Assembly (NCBI GenBank): GCA_026008535.1 | Contig: BRKX01000003.1 | Span: forward strand, 24,108,001-24,172,000 | Direction: 5' to 3' | From: Perilla frutescens | Lineage: Eukaryota; Streptophyta; Magnoliopsida; Lamiales; Lamiaceae | Length of the DNA: 64,000 bases | Shown here: piece after piece, positions 45,646 through 56,291 of the stretch | Layout of the letters: every line of letters begins with the position of its first letter | Position numbering within the stretch: position 1 is the stretch's first letter | Made by a program: the position numbers and the translations under genes | Notes under the pieces: generated by a model | Seen by the model: only the letters and a program-made list of their open reading frames with translations | The model's database searches: none | What the model was told of the DNA's origin: nothing

Positions 45646-48600
45646 AGCTTAGGAAAATTTCAAACCACGTATCTCATTGGAAATAGCTAATGGAAAGGGC
45701 TTTATGATTTTTCTAACAAAGATTTGATTTCATCTTATTTAGCACTTCATCTAATATGATAGTACAACTAAAAATTACTACTCCAACATGGGATTCGATC
45801 ATTAGATAATAATCTTTACTCAAAAAAGTTCCATGCATTGCAACTTTAAAATATCAACAGCTGCACAAAAAATGGCCCACTCTTACAAACATACACATAA
45901 GGTACAACACCACTTCAAAAGTGAATAAATGCAATAACTCTAGAGCTACTTATAGATATAGTATATTGCTGGTAAGAAAAGTACAGATTCTATATTGCAA
46001 GACAATTTCCTTCATTAATATTCACCCTCTTTTTTACGATATCAAATTTGATAGCAGCAAAGAAACCAACGTGAAGCTAATAGCAATTACTAGAAAGTGG
46101 TTGATGCTATCATAAATATTAAAACAACGAAACTTGAAATTATAAAAAAGACATTAAAATATCCAACAAAACTAGAGTAGTTTAAGAAAATACAATATCG
46201 CATAAATTTTTACCTTGAACCCTTGTAATTCAACATGCAAGCTACTAGAAAAATTGAAATTGAAATGCATCAAACTTGCTCGATCTGTCCAAAATGCAAT
46301 CAACAACAAAGAAAAAATATCAGAAAACAATACAACCCAAAATACGTGAATCTCTATAAAAATAATTCGCTAAATGCAACGAGATCTTAATGGATTTGTG
46401 GACTAGTTGTAAAGACGGCTATCAAGAGAAAATGCTACAATTGTATGTAGGCAATTGAAACTAATGGGACCAATGGAAGAATTAAGAAATATGAATTATG
46501 GTGGAGGGAGTCTGCGTGTCTGAGAATTAAGAAAATATTGGAAGAAACTACTTACTAGTATTTTGGGAACGCAATCTGGGGCTCGATTTCGTGCTCCTCG
46601 TTGAATTGGAGGTTTCAATTAAAGCCATCGAATATGGATATTTTATCGACAAAAGAAGGGTTTTTGAGTTTTTCAGAGAACGGGAATTGGGGATTTTACT
46701 GCTATGGTAAATTTTTTGTCAATTTATGGAACAGTTGTAGTGATTTTGTGTGTGATAAATACATTAATAAATTAGTAATTATTATGAAAATATATTAGAA
46801 GGTAATTCATAAAATATGATTTGCTAAGATACTGACTTGATTTGATAATTTGAAAAGAAAATAAATTGTTCGTTGACTTTAATTTGTTCAATATATTTTG
46901 CAGAAATAAATGTAGGGCAACAAAATTTTGTTAATTAACTCCAATTATATATGTGATTTTCTACACTAATATTGTTATCCGAATTTTTTATTTATTTTCT
47001 ATTTATTATATTTTTAAATTAATTCAATCTTTTTTATTGTCATAATAAGAGGGTTTTAGACAAATAAAGGAAATTAGTAATCCTTAATTAACTCAATTTT
47101 AATAAACAACACCAAATTACAACAGTTCATGAAAATGTTGTATTTATTAACAACTGGTAAACACAACAGTTCAAATAAAGACGTTGTCTAAGAAATTTTA
47201 ATAATATGCAACGGTTCCTAAAACTGGCGTCTATTTTAAATATTCAAATCTACAACGGCTTTTAGAATCGTTGTTTATTAACCATCATCTAATGAAAATA
47301 ATACAACGCATGATGACAACAGTATTTTAGAAACCGTTGTCTTCTACAAAATAGAAAGGCTAAAATAAAACGGTTTTAGCACAAACTGTTGTGAAATTAA
47401 AAAACATAATGTTTTAAGTATTAAACCGTTGTTGTTTTGGTGTAGTCTATTTACAAATTTGTAGTAGAGAAGCCAAATATAAGGTTTGAGCTAGTAAGCT
47501 CTAGAAGCATGTTTAGGGCAAGGAAAATATTCAATAAATATTTTATGCTCTGCCTGATTAGTCTATGTGCAAAGAAAGGAAAGGAAAGAAGAAAGTTATA
47601 GCATGATTATGTTAATTGTTATTTGAGCTCTTGAATGAAGTAAAGGATGTTTTGATATGTTGTGATATCTTATAGTTGATTTATATAAGGTATAGACGAT
47701 CATGATCATAAGTTAAGTTTGTTGTTGATATTATGGTTGAGGAAGGTTGTTTAAGTGAGTAATGCCTTGTAGGTTGATCATAGTATTCCCTTGTGATATT
47801 AAGGTTATAGTCTTTATTAAGGAATGCAATCTAGATGATTCAATCTAGGTTATGATTTATGCTAAGCATGATTAAGTTTTGAGGCTTTGTTATTAAGTAT
47901 TGAATGTGAGAATTCAATGTTGAGGATTAAGTATTAAGGATTTAAGGTTAAGATTTTGATATTGAATGTTATGATTCAATTATTGCTAAGCAGGCTATTG
48001 AGCTCAAGGAACAATTTTATTGCATTATCATGTTGTGACCTTCGTGTCACTAAAGTTGATTCTTTGTTAAGTAAAGGGAGTCACTGCTAGGTAATTCCCT
48101 CGCATACTCAGTAGGGTATTTAAGGTAGCCCCTCTCTTATCCTAAGGTATACCTAAGGGTGTAGTAGACGTCAAGTTTGAGCCAGGAAGGGCGCCAGGAA
48201 AGGAAGTAAAAGGTTTTTTTTGCGGACATGGAGAGGGATTTTGCATTTTGCTCTCCATATACCGCCAGCTATGAATTGAATATTTCTAAAGTTTATTAAA
48301 GAGTTTTCTCACAAAACCCCACTGAGTACATTAGTGCTCACGCCCTCTTTTTTAAATATTTTCAGGTAGAGATACTAAGGCCGGTGATGTGATGCTGGTG
48401 GGGTTGCCTGAGTTGTCTAAGTTTCTGAAGTTGTTGCTTTATATGGCCTATGATTTGGCTTTCCTTTGACTCAATTGAATCCTTTAACCCCTTTAATTCG
48501 TTGAAAATGATAATTCTTCCAAGTCATAAAGTTATGTTTCCTAGATTTTTGAGGCGCTAACTTAGTTTAATTTTAGAAACACCCCCTCCCCCCGGATTCC

Positions 48601-48672
48601 AATTTAGCTACCTATTTCCTTCAGTTTTCCACCCAACAACCCCGTCCCAATTCTTGGGACTGGGCTGTTACA

Positions 48673-48744
48673 CATCAGGTGCTTTTTTTTCAGGAAACAA
48701 TAGTATTTCCTGGTTCAACAAGAAGCAGAATGATATATCATTAT
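48673..48744 (+). pseudogene. Copia-2 RNase H, continuation fragment
   Basis: After the CATCA duplication the frame reads TSGAFFSGNNSISWFNKKQN then DISLL, the middle of a Copia RNase H (normally ...NLISWFSKKQNSISLSTAEAE). It ends abruptly at 48744, where a different LTR (TGTTGGTCCCCGG) begins. The rest of RNase H and the 3' LTR of Copia-2 are not found in the window. Confidence 0.75.
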
Positions 48745-49155
48745 TGTTGGTCCCCGGCGATTTGATATCAGTTTAGAGGGGGGGTGAATAAACTGATTAA
48801 AACTTTTGCTTCAATTGCGGAATAATAAGGGCCCTTGACTCACTTAGAAACTTATCTATACACAGTTAGAGTAAGTACTTTGGACAGCTTGAGTGCAGAT
48901 TGTGTGAGCTTGTGTACAGTTCAAAGATATGCAAGTAATCAAAACAGTACAGCACACAAATGATTTATAGAGGTTCGAAGTCTCAAACTCCTACGTCCTA
49001 TCTTCCTTCCGCAGAAGGGCAACTTCACTATATTACTTGAGTGTCTTTACAAATTACACAATGAAGGACAGTTGGATGTACCTAGTAACTGCTCGCTACC
49101 TCAGCGGATCGACGGCTCACACTTGAAGTCCCTAACTGCTCGCTAGGAAGGTAGG

Positions 49156-50604
49156 TGTTGGGGTTTTTTCGAATTAAACCACCGCAGGATCATTTGGTTG
49201 TTCATTAATCCATGTTCATGCAAATCATAATTTTATGTAACATGCATGTTTATCACAGTCTAACCAAAAAGCATGCAAAGCAGATTCGAATCTAATAAAG
49301 CGAAAGACATAGAAATGAATCTACTTACAAATCGATAGACGGTCTGTGGACAAGATTAAAGATCTAATCTTGTTGTTGAATGAACACTGTATGGCGCCAC
49401 CTAACACCTCAAAAAATCGAGCACCACAGATTTTACTCCAAGATCTTCTGTTGTATTCCCGGACTGTATCTAGATTCAGAGTGGGCTGAAATCTACTAGA
49501 TAGAATTGTGAAATCTGTGGATAACTTTGAGAGACTAAGAGGGGCTGATTTCCTATGAATAAATTCATAAAATTTCGTGCCCCCCCTCCCCTTATATATA
49601 GGGAGGGGCGAAATTTCATGTTCCAGCCCTAATGGGCTTGGGACTCTATCTCAAGTTCAATATCCAGTCCACTATTAGTCAATTGGGCTACAACAGGGAT
49701 CTAGAAGAATATTAAATTGGCCCACTAATTTATTTAATATCCAATATCCAATAAACCTAGGATATAATTAAATAAATTAAGTTTTACTTTTATTCCACTA
49801 AAGAAGTAAAACTGACCTACCAATTTAATACATATTTACGAATATGCTTTCTCCTTTAGTCCAGCCATTCCCCGTGTTTAAGATATAATGTTCATTAATT
49901 AATTATGTAAGCCTCTGACAGCTATAATTAATTAACATCTAAAACCTTGAGTAGTACCACACAAGCTTTATTCATATACGGAATAAATTCCACCTGCAGG
50001 GTTTCAACATGAACTTGTGCTTCCTCAAGAGAACATCATCAACCTGGCGCACCAGGACACGGTGCTCATGCATACTGCTCGAGACATCATGTATACATTG
50101 TTATTACCCAAGATATCGAATTCAATCTACGAAAAGATCTCATTCATTGATAAATCAAAGTAATAAACAACACACACATATGCTCGCCAATATCACATGA
50201 GTTCAGAACCCGAACTCTGTGGATCTTTATTCTCTCAGTAACTGGGTCAGAGACAGAGAATAGTATCATATCGTAATCCTCCTCGATACACTAACTAGTG
50301 TACTAGAATAATCAGTTTAGCCAAGATAAACTAACTTATCAGATTATTCTACGGTGTACCGATGGTATGTTCAGGACCATCTAAGCCGTGAGCTCTTTAA
50401 TACATTACAAGGTTCTAATGATATGATCTTTACCGTGTGACTTCCCACACCATATCATCTACAATGTAAGTATATGGAACATTGCATAGAACAATTATAG
50501 AACATAATCTAAATGCAAACAGTGACTGGAATAACTTTCATTTCATATCATCATATCATCAGAAAAGTATACAAAGACAAGTCTTCCAGTATACAAAACC
50601 AACA
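49156..50604 (-). mobile_element. Solo LTR of the Copia-1 family
   Basis: This 1,449-bp inverted copy of the Copia-1 LTR (compare 21120-22566) starts TGTTGGGGTTTTTTCG and ends AAAACCAACA on the plus strand. It is flanked by GTAGG at 49151-49155 and 50605-50609. It has no internal region, so it arose by LTR-LTR recombination after insertion into the SIRE-like LTR. The TATA hairpin is at about 49579-49608. Confidence 0.9.
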
Positions 50605-51159
50605 GTAGGTGCTATTGATGTCTTTAAAAGGTCTTAGATCTCTTTCGAACTTCAAGAGGTTAGTCTTGAACAAGAGGTATCAACTGATGTGCTCCTTCAA
50701 TTGAGTTGAGTAGTTGATCGTTGTATTGCTGAAACTGAGAAGGCTGCCCTGGCTGCTTTATCAACATGGCTGAATGTTTTGACTCTTTGAATTCCTCTTC
50801 GCTGTTGGACTCTCGCAGTTTTTAGCAAATGCTAAACTTGAGCTAGGAGGTAGAAAGAAAGCTCTACTTGAATGAAGGCTTCAAGAATAAGTATTGCGAA
50901 ATGTCTGGGAGGCAAGAGTTGTTTTAAAACTTTGATTCACTCGTCTTTTATAGAGGAGTGATTTTATGACCGTTGAGTTCCATTGATCGATGGCTCTGTT
51001 GGTTCATCAATGGCAGATGGTCTTTATTGATCGCTGGAGCTTTTGAAGTAGCCGTTGTTTTGCCAATCAATCTTCATTGAATATTTAATTTCAGAATTTC
51101 CATTGAAGCATTTATTCCAAGATTCCCTGGTTGAGCAATAACTTCCAGGGTTCTCTGGC

Positions 51160-51420
51160 TGGCAGTTCTGAGCTTCGGTTTTAGCAATTTTGAGTTCCAG
51201 TTGGTAGTTCTGAACTTGTTTGTTTAGTTCGGCTATGACTCCAGCTGGTAGTTCTGAGCTTGTCAGCTCAGTTTAGCTATTGCTCCAGTTGACAGTTCTG
51301 AGCTTGTCAGCTCAGTTCGACTATTGCTCCATTTGGCAGTTCTGAGCTTCTTTCTCCAGTTCGATTATTGCTCCAGTTGGCAGTTCTGAACTTGTTTGTT
51401 TAGTTTGGCTAAACATTCTC
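51160..51420. repeat. Imperfect tandem repeats in the SIRE-like LTR
   Basis: A core resembling CCAGTTGGCAGTTCTGAGCTT with TTCGACTATTGCT recurs about five times at spacings of roughly 50-60 bases. It lies in the U3 side of the minus-strand LTR and may hold repeated regulatory sites, which is inference. Confidence 0.6.
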
Positions 51421-51854
51421 AAGTTCTCTTGTCAACCTGACTGATCATAGACTTGTTGACTTTAGTTCTGGCCTTTAGCTGATTTGTCTGTTCACTTTAG
51501 TTTGGCCATCTGTTGGATACTTCCATTCTTTCAGCTTAAACTGATCTCGTATCAGTTCCTTCAGTCTAGTCGATTCTTTTCTTCCTTAGCTCAGCTGACT
51601 TAGCTATCAGTTTGTTTTAACTGGTTCGACTCTTCGAATCCACAGCTGAATTGAGTTCTGACTGGTTGGCGTATCCTTACAGCTAGTAGACCGTACTTCT
51701 AGTTTGGTTGACTTCAGCTTCAATTGAGTTCCTCTTTGATGCTCTGGATTGGTCAGCTCAGATCTATAGCTTGAATTTTAGTTAGTTTTTCATAAATAGT
51801 TTTGACATCTCATCAAAACCTTTTCTAGAGGTTCCTTGATAGTTTTTCCTAACA

Positions 51855-51875
51855 ATTTCCCCCTTTTTGATGATG
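51855..51875 (-). other. Polypurine tract of the SIRE-like element
   Basis: The minus-strand sequence CATCAAAAAGGGGGAAAT directly precedes the LTR start TGTTAGG. This is the hallmark arrangement of SIRE/Maximus Copia elements. Confidence 0.7.
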
Positions 51876-52365
51876 TCAAAACCTTGTCAATAATGATGGA
51901 AAAACTATAAATGTTCGTTTGATAAACATGTTGTAGTTTGCTTAGGCAAGTTCTTGAACTAGCACATTAGAGCATGAAATTCAAGTATCAGAGCATTCAA
52001 AAATTCATGTATCAGAGTATTCAAAACATACATTCTTTTTAGTCATGCTTTCATTTTGAGTAATTAGTGCATGATTGTCCGATTACCAGAGCAGCGTACA
52101 ATGCCTGGATATTAAAGCAAGTTGAAGCATAAATTTAAGTATTAGAGTATATTATTAAGGCATGTATGTATCAGGGCAAGCATAAAGTATGGATCAAAAT
52201 CATATCAAATGATCAAATGATCTCTTAAAAGCAAGATAGAACTACTTCTCTTCTTTGATTGCTTCATTTCTTCCTGCTTGATTCTCCTCTTTCTTGAGCT
52301 CCAAATTTTCTCCAAGCTTCCCCCTAAAGCTGAGCTTCCCCCTCATGATGTATTTCTCTTTGGAT

Positions 52366-53958
52366 CTAATCCCAAAGAGTTAAGTTTCCATCATCATACT
52401 TTCCATCTTCCCCCTTTTTAGCATCATCCAAAAGCTGGGGTGGATCGCACGATGGAATTGATAGGTTTGGCAAGAATGTGAAGACAGTTGCCAAATTGTC
52501 ATCATGGACTGAGGGAACTGAAGGAATTGGCATGGGCGAGGAGAACCATGCATAGGCTTCTTCAGTTGGCATGAACTGACCACGTTCAGTGGTTTGAGAG
52601 AGTTCTTGCTCTCTGAAGTCCATGAAAGCTAAGCTGGTGAAGATCTCTTCGGTTGTAGCGATTGGTGGATCTTCGAGGAATGGGGTACAGGAGGAGTTGG
52701 CTGGTTCGTTGTCAGGAAGAGGATCATTAGCTGGTACACTAAGCTGGATTCTTTTGATCATCGAATCCATTATCTCCGAGAGCGTTGGCGGTAAGCAGAG
52801 TGGATGGTTCATCCAATGTCTACTCCATTCTCCTTCGTTGATCCAGAAAAGGGATCCACGAGTGCTGATGAGGTGGAACATTGTGGCCTCATCGAGTTGG
52901 AATCGCCAGATGTGGTACTGGAGGTACCGTTTTAGTTGCTCGAATAAGGAGGGATCAGTGCCCTCACTGAGACCTAAGCAACTTCTTAGCTGATAGTCTA
53001 GAACTCCCTCAAACTCAACCTCAATTGAGTCATGATTGACTAAGGTTAGAGGTTGTGAGCTGGTTGGTATTGTAGGCTGATCACTCAGTCTAGAGAGTTG
53101 CTCAGTCTCAATCATCAGCTGCCTTTCTTCTGAGGAGCTGGCATGGGCGACCACCGGTTGCTTTCCACGACTTGAGTCGGGAGTTCCTGGTTGGTGGGAT
53201 CTCTTCAGGATTGGATGGCAGTATATGGTAGGGAGCATGTCCCTTCGTTTGATCGGTTCACCAGTTGGAATGATCTCATCAAACTGACTTAGAATGATGT
53301 GGCTTATGCGACTCATAAACCCCACTTTTTCTCGGAACGAGCCAGTTGATGGATCATATTCTGCTCGCTCAACATTTGCTCGTAGTTAAGTAAGAATAAA
53401 GGAGGCCCAGTCGGCTTTACACCCGAAGTAGAGAGCGGCCGTTAGATGGGCTTTGAGGTCCGAGAATTGGACTGTCTCAAAGTTCCCATGCAGGATATGA
53501 CCGGTGATATCCAGAAGTTGGATGATCTCGTTGGGCAGGCTTTCTTTCAGCCTGTATGAGCAGTCATGATGGTGAACGTGAGGATGTTTCCAAAGACCCC
53601 ACAGTGCATATTTGCACGGTAGTTCCAGTTTCATCACGTTTGGGCCGTCACCGGAGAGGAGAAGTGTAGACATCATCGTTTCTTTTGTCACCGTGATCTC
53701 TTTGTTCTAGATAGTGGAGATGATGTTGTTGCCGGAGATGGTTGCATTGTAGTAGAACTCCACAACATGGAAAGGTATATTCTTGACTGGCACGATTGTC
53801 AAGAATGGCAGCAGTCCAGTTTCATCCAATGGCCGATAAATTTTTTGAAAGTTGTCTGAACCGAGACGTGCGTTAAGAAACACTAGATTAAGAGTCTTAT
53901 CTTTCTTCAGCTTCTTTATAAGTAATTCAACATTTATCATCTGAAATGAAGGCTTCAT
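52366..53958 (-). pseudogene. Long ORF near the 3' LTR, interrupted by two stops (unassigned)
   Basis: One minus-strand frame of about 530 codons, ATG at 53958, with in-frame stops at about 53707 (TAG) and 53383 (TAA). The parts read through without frame change. Visible features: N-terminal basic helix (INVELLIKKLKKDKTL), then FYYNATISGNNIISTI, LNEIIQLLD-like helices, SRISHIILSQFDEI, a Ser/Pro/Gln-rich middle, a Trp-rich stretch (WINEGEWSRHWMNH) and an acidic tail. FYYNATISGNNI followed by KEITVT resembles the plant transposon-protein domain common in retroelement ORFs, but I am not certain. A TATA-like box and CT-rich leader lie upstream. Position between pol and 3' LTR corresponds to the extra (env-like) ORF of SIRE elements; the function is unknown. 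The stretch 51876-52365 shows no gene. Confidence 0.6.
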
Positions 53959-54074
53959 TTCTGCAAAGAGATGGTGTTGTTAGATATGCAAGTGTGTTGA
54001 GAGAAAGAGTTTGCAGGTGATCAAAGCAAGGATGAGAGAGAATTTGCAGATGATCGGAGTCTTCATCTCCTTGC

Positions 54075-54083
54075 ATAAATATA
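54075..54083 (-). promoter_or_regulatory. TATA-like box upstream of the 53958 ORF
   Basis: TATATTTAT on the minus strand lies about 117 bases before the ATG at 53958, with a CT-rich leader CATCTCTTTGCAGAAATG between. This is suggestive of an own or internal promoter; positional evidence only. The stretch 54084-54615 holds nothing recognisable. Confidence 0.3.
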
Positions 54084-54615
54084 TTCATCTTTGTATGCAT
54101 TGATCGAGGACACTCGATTGCTTCTTTAAGTTGATCAGCTGTCCGATTTGATGGATGATTAGCTGAATTAATGATGCATGCATCACAGCCGTTCGATTGT
54201 GAAGTAGCTTTATTATCATGTGGCTGAGATGGAGTTATTTTGAAAATGGGCTAGTTGTCATAAATAGCAAAATATTTTCTGCAGATTTTGCTATTTATAT
54301 CTTATTAGAAAAATATATTTTTGTTTTTTTCTTTGAAGAGATTACTTAATATCAATGCAGAGATATTAATGACAACTTGTGAGAGAGAACCCTATTTTCA
54401 AATTGTAGTCGTTGAATATAATATAAGAAATTTTATAATCACAACGGTAACAATTTAATTTTGATAAGCTTGAGAGGATTAGGAAAACTTATCCAGAGTC
54501 AGTTGGGATACAGTCCAACTGATTGGTTTGATGATTCAGCATTTGGATGATCAGTTTCATCTTGTTGCCAGCCGTCGTTGATGAGCTAACTGAAGCTCTA
54601 ACTGATCTGAACTGA

Positions 54616-55929
54616 TCAGTTTGTTTGGTCAGCTGCTTGACTTGATTGAGTCAGTTTTCTCATTTTGAAAGGCCAAGCTGGACTAGTTCCACTGCTTCCA
54701 TTGGAGTAGTTTGATCGCTTAGACGTTGATACAGATCCAGTTCTGTTCTTTGGCAGCGCGGGCCTTATCGTCTTTCTGGCTTGGTGAAACTGCTGAATGG
54801 CAACTGATGAGTTTTTCATCCTTTGGTTGAGGGATTGTGAAGTTCCCTTTGACGACGATCTGAACTAATCATTCTTCATAATCAACTACATGTCTTTTGA
54901 GTTGGATATGAGTAGGGGAGTGACATAGCTCTTGGATAGGAGACTTGGTGATGTGGCAGTATCCTCATCATCACTGTCGCTCTCATCATGCCTTGGATTC
55001 TTCTAAGGAGCCATGACTTCAGTATTTGATAGATGTGGTTCTATCCTTGCTGTGGTAGTTGGAGTTCGTCGTGATGGCTCAGCTGACTGACTTGATAAAT
55101 TATCAAAGTTCAGTTTATGGCAAAGCGAGCCAGTTGGGCAGTTGACTAATTGATTTGCAACCACAGCTCCTTGAGGCATGATGCTGGTTTTAAATTCAGC
55201 TAACAAGGCAGTTGCTAGAATTTTGTTGACAAGCCGGTGATTCATGATGTGCTGGACTTGCACAATGATTGGAAGGAATGGATTTGACGATCCTATCCAT
55301 TTAATGCTCCAAGTTTCTTCACGTTGCCAGTAGCTCATGCCATGAAAGGCAGTTAGCAAGAAATGATACTGGATGGACATGGAATGTCTCCATTGTACCA
55401 ATAGAAATACCGGTGGAGTTATTTGAACAACTCTTGGTCATGTTGTGCAACGAAAGCAAAGTGAGTGAGAAGGATATTGGTTACTTCCTTTTGTGCACCT
55501 TTGACTGCATATTCACCACTATATAAAGTGCGAATATTTTCTTCAGTCAGCTGGAGAGGAGGGCATGTGCTTCTAAAATAGTCCATTCCATAGGTTGGAT
55601 GAGGAATTCCGATGAATGGAATAAGCTCATCTGGATCAAAGCAAACCTGGAAATCAACTGGTGATCCATTCTTTGATTTCGGAGAATGGACGGCATTGGC
55701 AGTTGAGTTGCTTGAGGTGTTGTTGCTCGTCCTGGCCTTTGTTCTTCGTTTCTTTCTTAGTGACTGAAGATGAGTAGTTCCCTTCTTGGGAATCCAGTCA
55801 GAGATAAGGACTGGTAGTGATTCATCATTTGGAAGCTTCATCAGGTCTTCAAGCATTTTGCTCATTCTTAGAACAAGTCCTACCTTGGACTCAAATTTAC
55901 CAGAGTTCTTTGAGTCAGAGGCCTTGATG
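54616..55929 (-). pseudogene. Second broken minus-strand ORF, cut by the duplication junction
   Basis: The frame is open from the junction at 55929 through an internal ATG (55865) to a TAA near 55419. A one-base shift there leads into 55401-55003, and after three stops (near 55009, 54889 and 54871) the same frame continues to 54616. Visible features: RMSKMLEDLMKLPNDESLPV, a basic Ser/Asn-rich stretch (KKRRTKARTSNNTSSNS), FDPDELIPFIGIPHPTYGMD, TLYSGEYAVKGAQKEVTNIL, HFLLTAFHGMSYWQREETWS, and a Ser/Arg-rich acidic tail (DESDSDDEDTA). I do not recognise a family. It lies upstream of the 53958 ORF in the same element and orientation. Its true N-terminus is missing because copy 2 of the duplication starts at 55930. 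Confidence 0.5.
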
Positions 55930-56286
55930 ACTTAGTCAAGAAGTTTGAGCTAGAGAATTCTAAGCACAAAAGAATTCCAATTAGCACCACTATAAAGATT
56001 GGAAAGGTTGATACATGAAAAGAAGTAGATCATACATTATATAGAAGCATGATTAGAAGTCTTCTCTACCTTACTGGAAGCAGACCTAATATATCATATA
56101 GTGTGGGTGTCTGCGCAAGACACCAGGTATGTCCTAAAGAAAGTAACTTGAAGGCAGTCAAGAACATCATCAAGTATGACAGTGGAACTGTGGGCTATGG
56201 ATTATGGTACATATCAGACAGAAATTCAAGTTTTATTGTCTATTGTGATGCTAATTGGGCAGGATCTCTAGATGATAGAAAAAGCA
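55930..56286 (+). pseudogene. Copia-2 RT end and RNase H start, second copy
   Basis: Translates LVKKFELENSKHKRIPIS, a stop, then SMIRSLLYLTGSRPNISYSV and CDANWAGSLDDRKSTS, identical to 41695-42051. It starts inside the RT with no upstream pol, as expected at a duplication junction, and is cut by the same LTR insertion. Confidence 0.85.
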
Positions 56287-56291
56287 CATCA

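Larger units (their letters stand above)
43979..47447. mobile_element. Non-autonomous CACTA transposon
   Basis: The left end is CACTACTACAATAATG; the right end TTTTGGTGTAGT reads ACTACACCAAAA on the other strand, a CACTA-type terminus with its last base apparently changed. Both subterminal zones (43990-44400 and 47100-47440) carry many copies of AACCGTTGT or ACAACGGTT in both orientations, as expected for transposase-binding subterminal repeats of En/Spm elements. The 3.47-kb interior is AT-rich with no transposase. Small frames at 45921-46115 and 46601-46798 are not convincing. The Ty3 LTR continues on both sides. No clean 3-base target duplication is seen. Confidence 0.8.
42057..48672 (+). 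mobile_element. Ty3-type solo LTR (with nested CACTA) inside Copia-2 RNase H
   Basis: It begins TGTAACACCCC and ends GGGCTGTTACA, flanked by CATCA at 42052-42056 and 48673-48677. Removing it rejoins the RNase H reading STS|GAFFSGNNSISWF. Without the CACTA insert it is about 3.15 kb. One TATA box (42764-42771), no primer site and no coding domain indicate a solo LTR of a Tekay/Del-like family. Open frames at 42807-43109 and 42889-43209 overlap on opposite strands and have no known domain. Confidence 0.88.
48745..51854 (-). repeat. 3' LTR of a minus-strand Copia/SIRE-like element
   Basis: On the minus strand it starts TGTTAGGAAAAAC (51854) next to a polypurine tract and ends CCGGGGACCAACA (48745). 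Removing the nested solo LTR at 49156-50604 and one target copy leaves about 1.66 kb. It sits in the Copia-2 RNase H. The 5-base target there would be ATTAT, but the other end of the element is not in the window. Much of 50610-51850 is built of imperfect repeats around CAGTTCTGAGCTT. Confidence 0.7.
41695..55929 (+). repeat. Tandem duplication, first unit (14,235 bp)
   Basis: The sequence from 41695 onward recurs from 55930 at an offset of 14,235, dropping to 14,231 after a shortened GA microsatellite. It runs up to the window end (equivalent to 49769). By eye I found six single-base differences, all transitions (42183, 42481, 43144, 43398, 43903, 49303), plus the GA length change. The unit includes the end of Copia-2 RT, the Ty3 solo LTR with CACTA, the SIRE-like LTR with its nested solo LTR, and the two minus-strand ORFs. 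The second unit begins directly where the first ends. Confidence 0.92.

Noticed and set aside
52622..52993. 123-codon plus-strand frame
   Set aside because: Antisense to the longer, better-composed minus-strand ORF 52366-53958.
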